A stretch of DNA of 5,627 bases. Source: Acidobacteriota bacterium (GTDB lineage: Bacteria; Acidobacteriota; Terriglobia; Terriglobales; Acidobacteriaceae). Shown here one piece after another: positions 4,527 through 5,627 of this stretch. The stretch covers positions 1-5,627 of the forward strand of contig JAJZNH010000471.1 of NCBI GenBank assembly GCA_021811745.1. Reading direction: 5' to 3'. Both the position numbers and the translations under genes were made by a program. The number at the start of each line of letters is the position of its first letter. Position 1 is the first letter of the stretch. The notes beneath the pieces are model-generated. The model was given only the letters and a program-made list of their open reading frames with translations, did not search any database and was not told the DNA's origin.

Positions 4527-5627
4527 ATGAGCCGCAAGTGGTATTTCGTCCTGATTGTCTCGGTGGCGATTGCGATCAGCTACTTTGACCGGCTGACACT
4601 TCCGATTGCTGTTGCTGCAATCCAGCACACGATTCCGCTCTCAGAAGAGCAGTATTCCTGGCTGCAGACCGCATTTTTGCTGTCTTACGCGGCCCTCTAC
4701 GCCATTGGCGGCAGGCTGCTGGATCGGCTGGGGACGCGCAGAGGCATGCTGCTGATCATGTTGTGGTGGTCGCTGGCCTGCGCGCTGCACAGCCTGGCGA
4801 CCGGCTTCATCCTGCTGCTGATCGGGCGTTTCCTGCTCGGCATGGGCGAAGGAGGCGCCTTCCCCGCTGCAACGCGGGTGGTCGCCGAGTGGATGGATCC
4901 GGCTGAGCGCTCAACGGCAATGGGCCTGATTAACGCTGGAACTGCGATCGGTTCCCTTCTGGCGCCGCCAATTATCGGATTCGTCGTATTGTGGAGCGGC
5001 TGGCGCGCGGCCTTTGTGGTGTCGGGGGCACTGGGCCTGGCTTGGGTTGTGTGGTGGGGTTTGAGCTATCGCGGGCATCCACTGTCCGCTTCCGCGAAAA
5101 AGCCGGACTCACTTGCCCCAGGCAACCGGGTCGGTTGGCTCGCCGTGATGCGCATGCACAATGTGCAGGCCTTCGTCTTTGCCAAATTCATGAGCGATGC
5201 GGCCTGGTACTTTCTTCTCTTCTGGCTGCCGAAATATCTTTACGATGCACGCGGCTTCGACATCAAGCAGGTCAGCTACTACGCGTGGATTCCGTATGCC
5301 GCATCCGGCGTGGGCAGCTTTCTCGGCGGCTGGTTCTCCTCCTCGCTTCTGCGCCGCGGAAGATCCCTGGATGCGGCCCGCAAGATCGCGCTGGGCCTGT
5401 GTGCCTGCACCATGCCCGTCGTCATGCTGGTCTCACTCGCGCCCGTTTCCATGGCGCTGGTGCTGTTCAGCATCGCGTTTTTTGCCCAGCAGGCATGGTC
5501 CGGGCTGGTGATGACGCTCCCGGCCGACATATTCCCGCTGGAAATGGTCGGAACGGTCGCTGGCCTGATCGGCTTCGGCGGAGCCATCGGCGGCGCGGTC
5601 TTCGGCGTGGTCGCCGGATTCCTCCTC
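4527..5627 (+). CDS. MFS transporter of the anion:cation symporter family, ExuT/sugar-acid-like, C-terminus cut off by window edge
   Basis: The frame runs open for 367 codons from ATG at 4527 to the right edge, so the last membrane helices are missing. The protein should be an inner-membrane proton-coupled symporter. It lines up well by eye with the E. coli hexuronate transporter ExuT: QYSWLQTAFLLSYA (42-55), GRLLDRLGTRRG (62-73, the MFS loop 2-3 motif), EWMDPAERSTAMGLINAG (121-138), IGSLLAPPIIGF (141-152), the cytoplasmic loop after helix 6 (180-205), WLPKYLYDARGFD (233-245) and FAQQAWSGLVMTLPADIFP (319-337). Asp21-Arg22 in helix 1 and Glu108 in helix 4 sit where sugar-acid carriers such as DgoT have their proton and substrate residues, which favours an anionic substrate. 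No clear Shine-Dalgarno precedes the ATG; an in-frame TTG at 4503 would add 8 residues. It follows the fucosidase by 172 bases on the same strand. The exact substrate cannot be read from the sequence. Confidence 0.95.
   Translation, partial: MSRKWYFVLIVSVAIAISYFDRLTLPIAVAAIQHTIPLSEEQYSWLQTAFLLSYAALYAIGGRLLDRLGTRRGMLLIMLWWSLACALHSLATGFILLLIGRFLLGMGEGGAFPAATRVVAEWMDPAERSTAMGLINAGTAIGSLLAPPIIGFVVLWSGWRAAFVVSGALGLAWVVWWGLSYRGHPLSASAKKPDSLAPGNRVGWLAVMRMHNVQAFVFAKFMSDAAWYFLLFWLPKYLYDARGFDIKQVSYYAWIPYAASGVGSFLGGWFSSSLLRRGRSLDAARKIALGLCACTMPVVMLVSLAPVSMALVLFSIAFFAQQAWSGLVMTLPADIFPLEMVGTVAGLIGFGGAIGGAVFGVVAGFLL

Overview
The window looks like part of a chromosome from an Acidobacteriota soil or plant-matter degrader. 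The strongest pointer is the minus-strand gene at 1139-2341, which reads as a member of the secreted 'VWFA-related Acidobacterial domain' family. GC-rich DNA, GTG starts and a set of exported carbohydrate-active proteins fit this. The assignment rests on family recognition, not on a database search.

Layout. Four protein genes fill the window, two on each strand, pointing away from a divergent intergenic region at 2342-2548. To the left on the minus strand is a VWA-like secreted protein (2341 to 1139). After a 113-base gap comes a secreted right-handed beta-helix protein of the pectate-lyase-3/GH55-like type (1025 to beyond base 1, C-terminus missing). To the right on the plus strand is a Tat-exported GH29 alpha-L-fucosidase (2549-4354). 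After a 172-base gap holding a strong stem-loop comes an MFS transporter of the anion:cation symporter family, resembling the hexuronate transporter ExuT (4527 to beyond the right edge). The VWA-like gene and the fucosidase both start at GTG behind very good Shine-Dalgarno sequences. A sigma70-like promoter is visible for the fucosidase.

How the genes may work together. The fucosidase, the beta-helix protein and the sugar-acid-type transporter together suggest a small locus for breaking down a fucosylated, perhaps uronate-containing, plant or microbial polysaccharide outside the cytoplasm and importing the products. The transporter type favours an anionic sugar, whereas GH29 releases neutral L-fucose, so the link is an inference. 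The VWA-like protein has no obvious metabolic role here.

I see no RNA gene, CRISPR array, insertion sequence, phage gene or toxin/defence module. The most notable points are the degenerate metal site and cysteine/aspartate-rich insert of the VWA-like protein, the uncertain acid/base residue of the fucosidase, the cluster of palindromes between the divergent genes, and the stem-loop between fucosidase and transporter. Nothing amounts to an evident new biological system.
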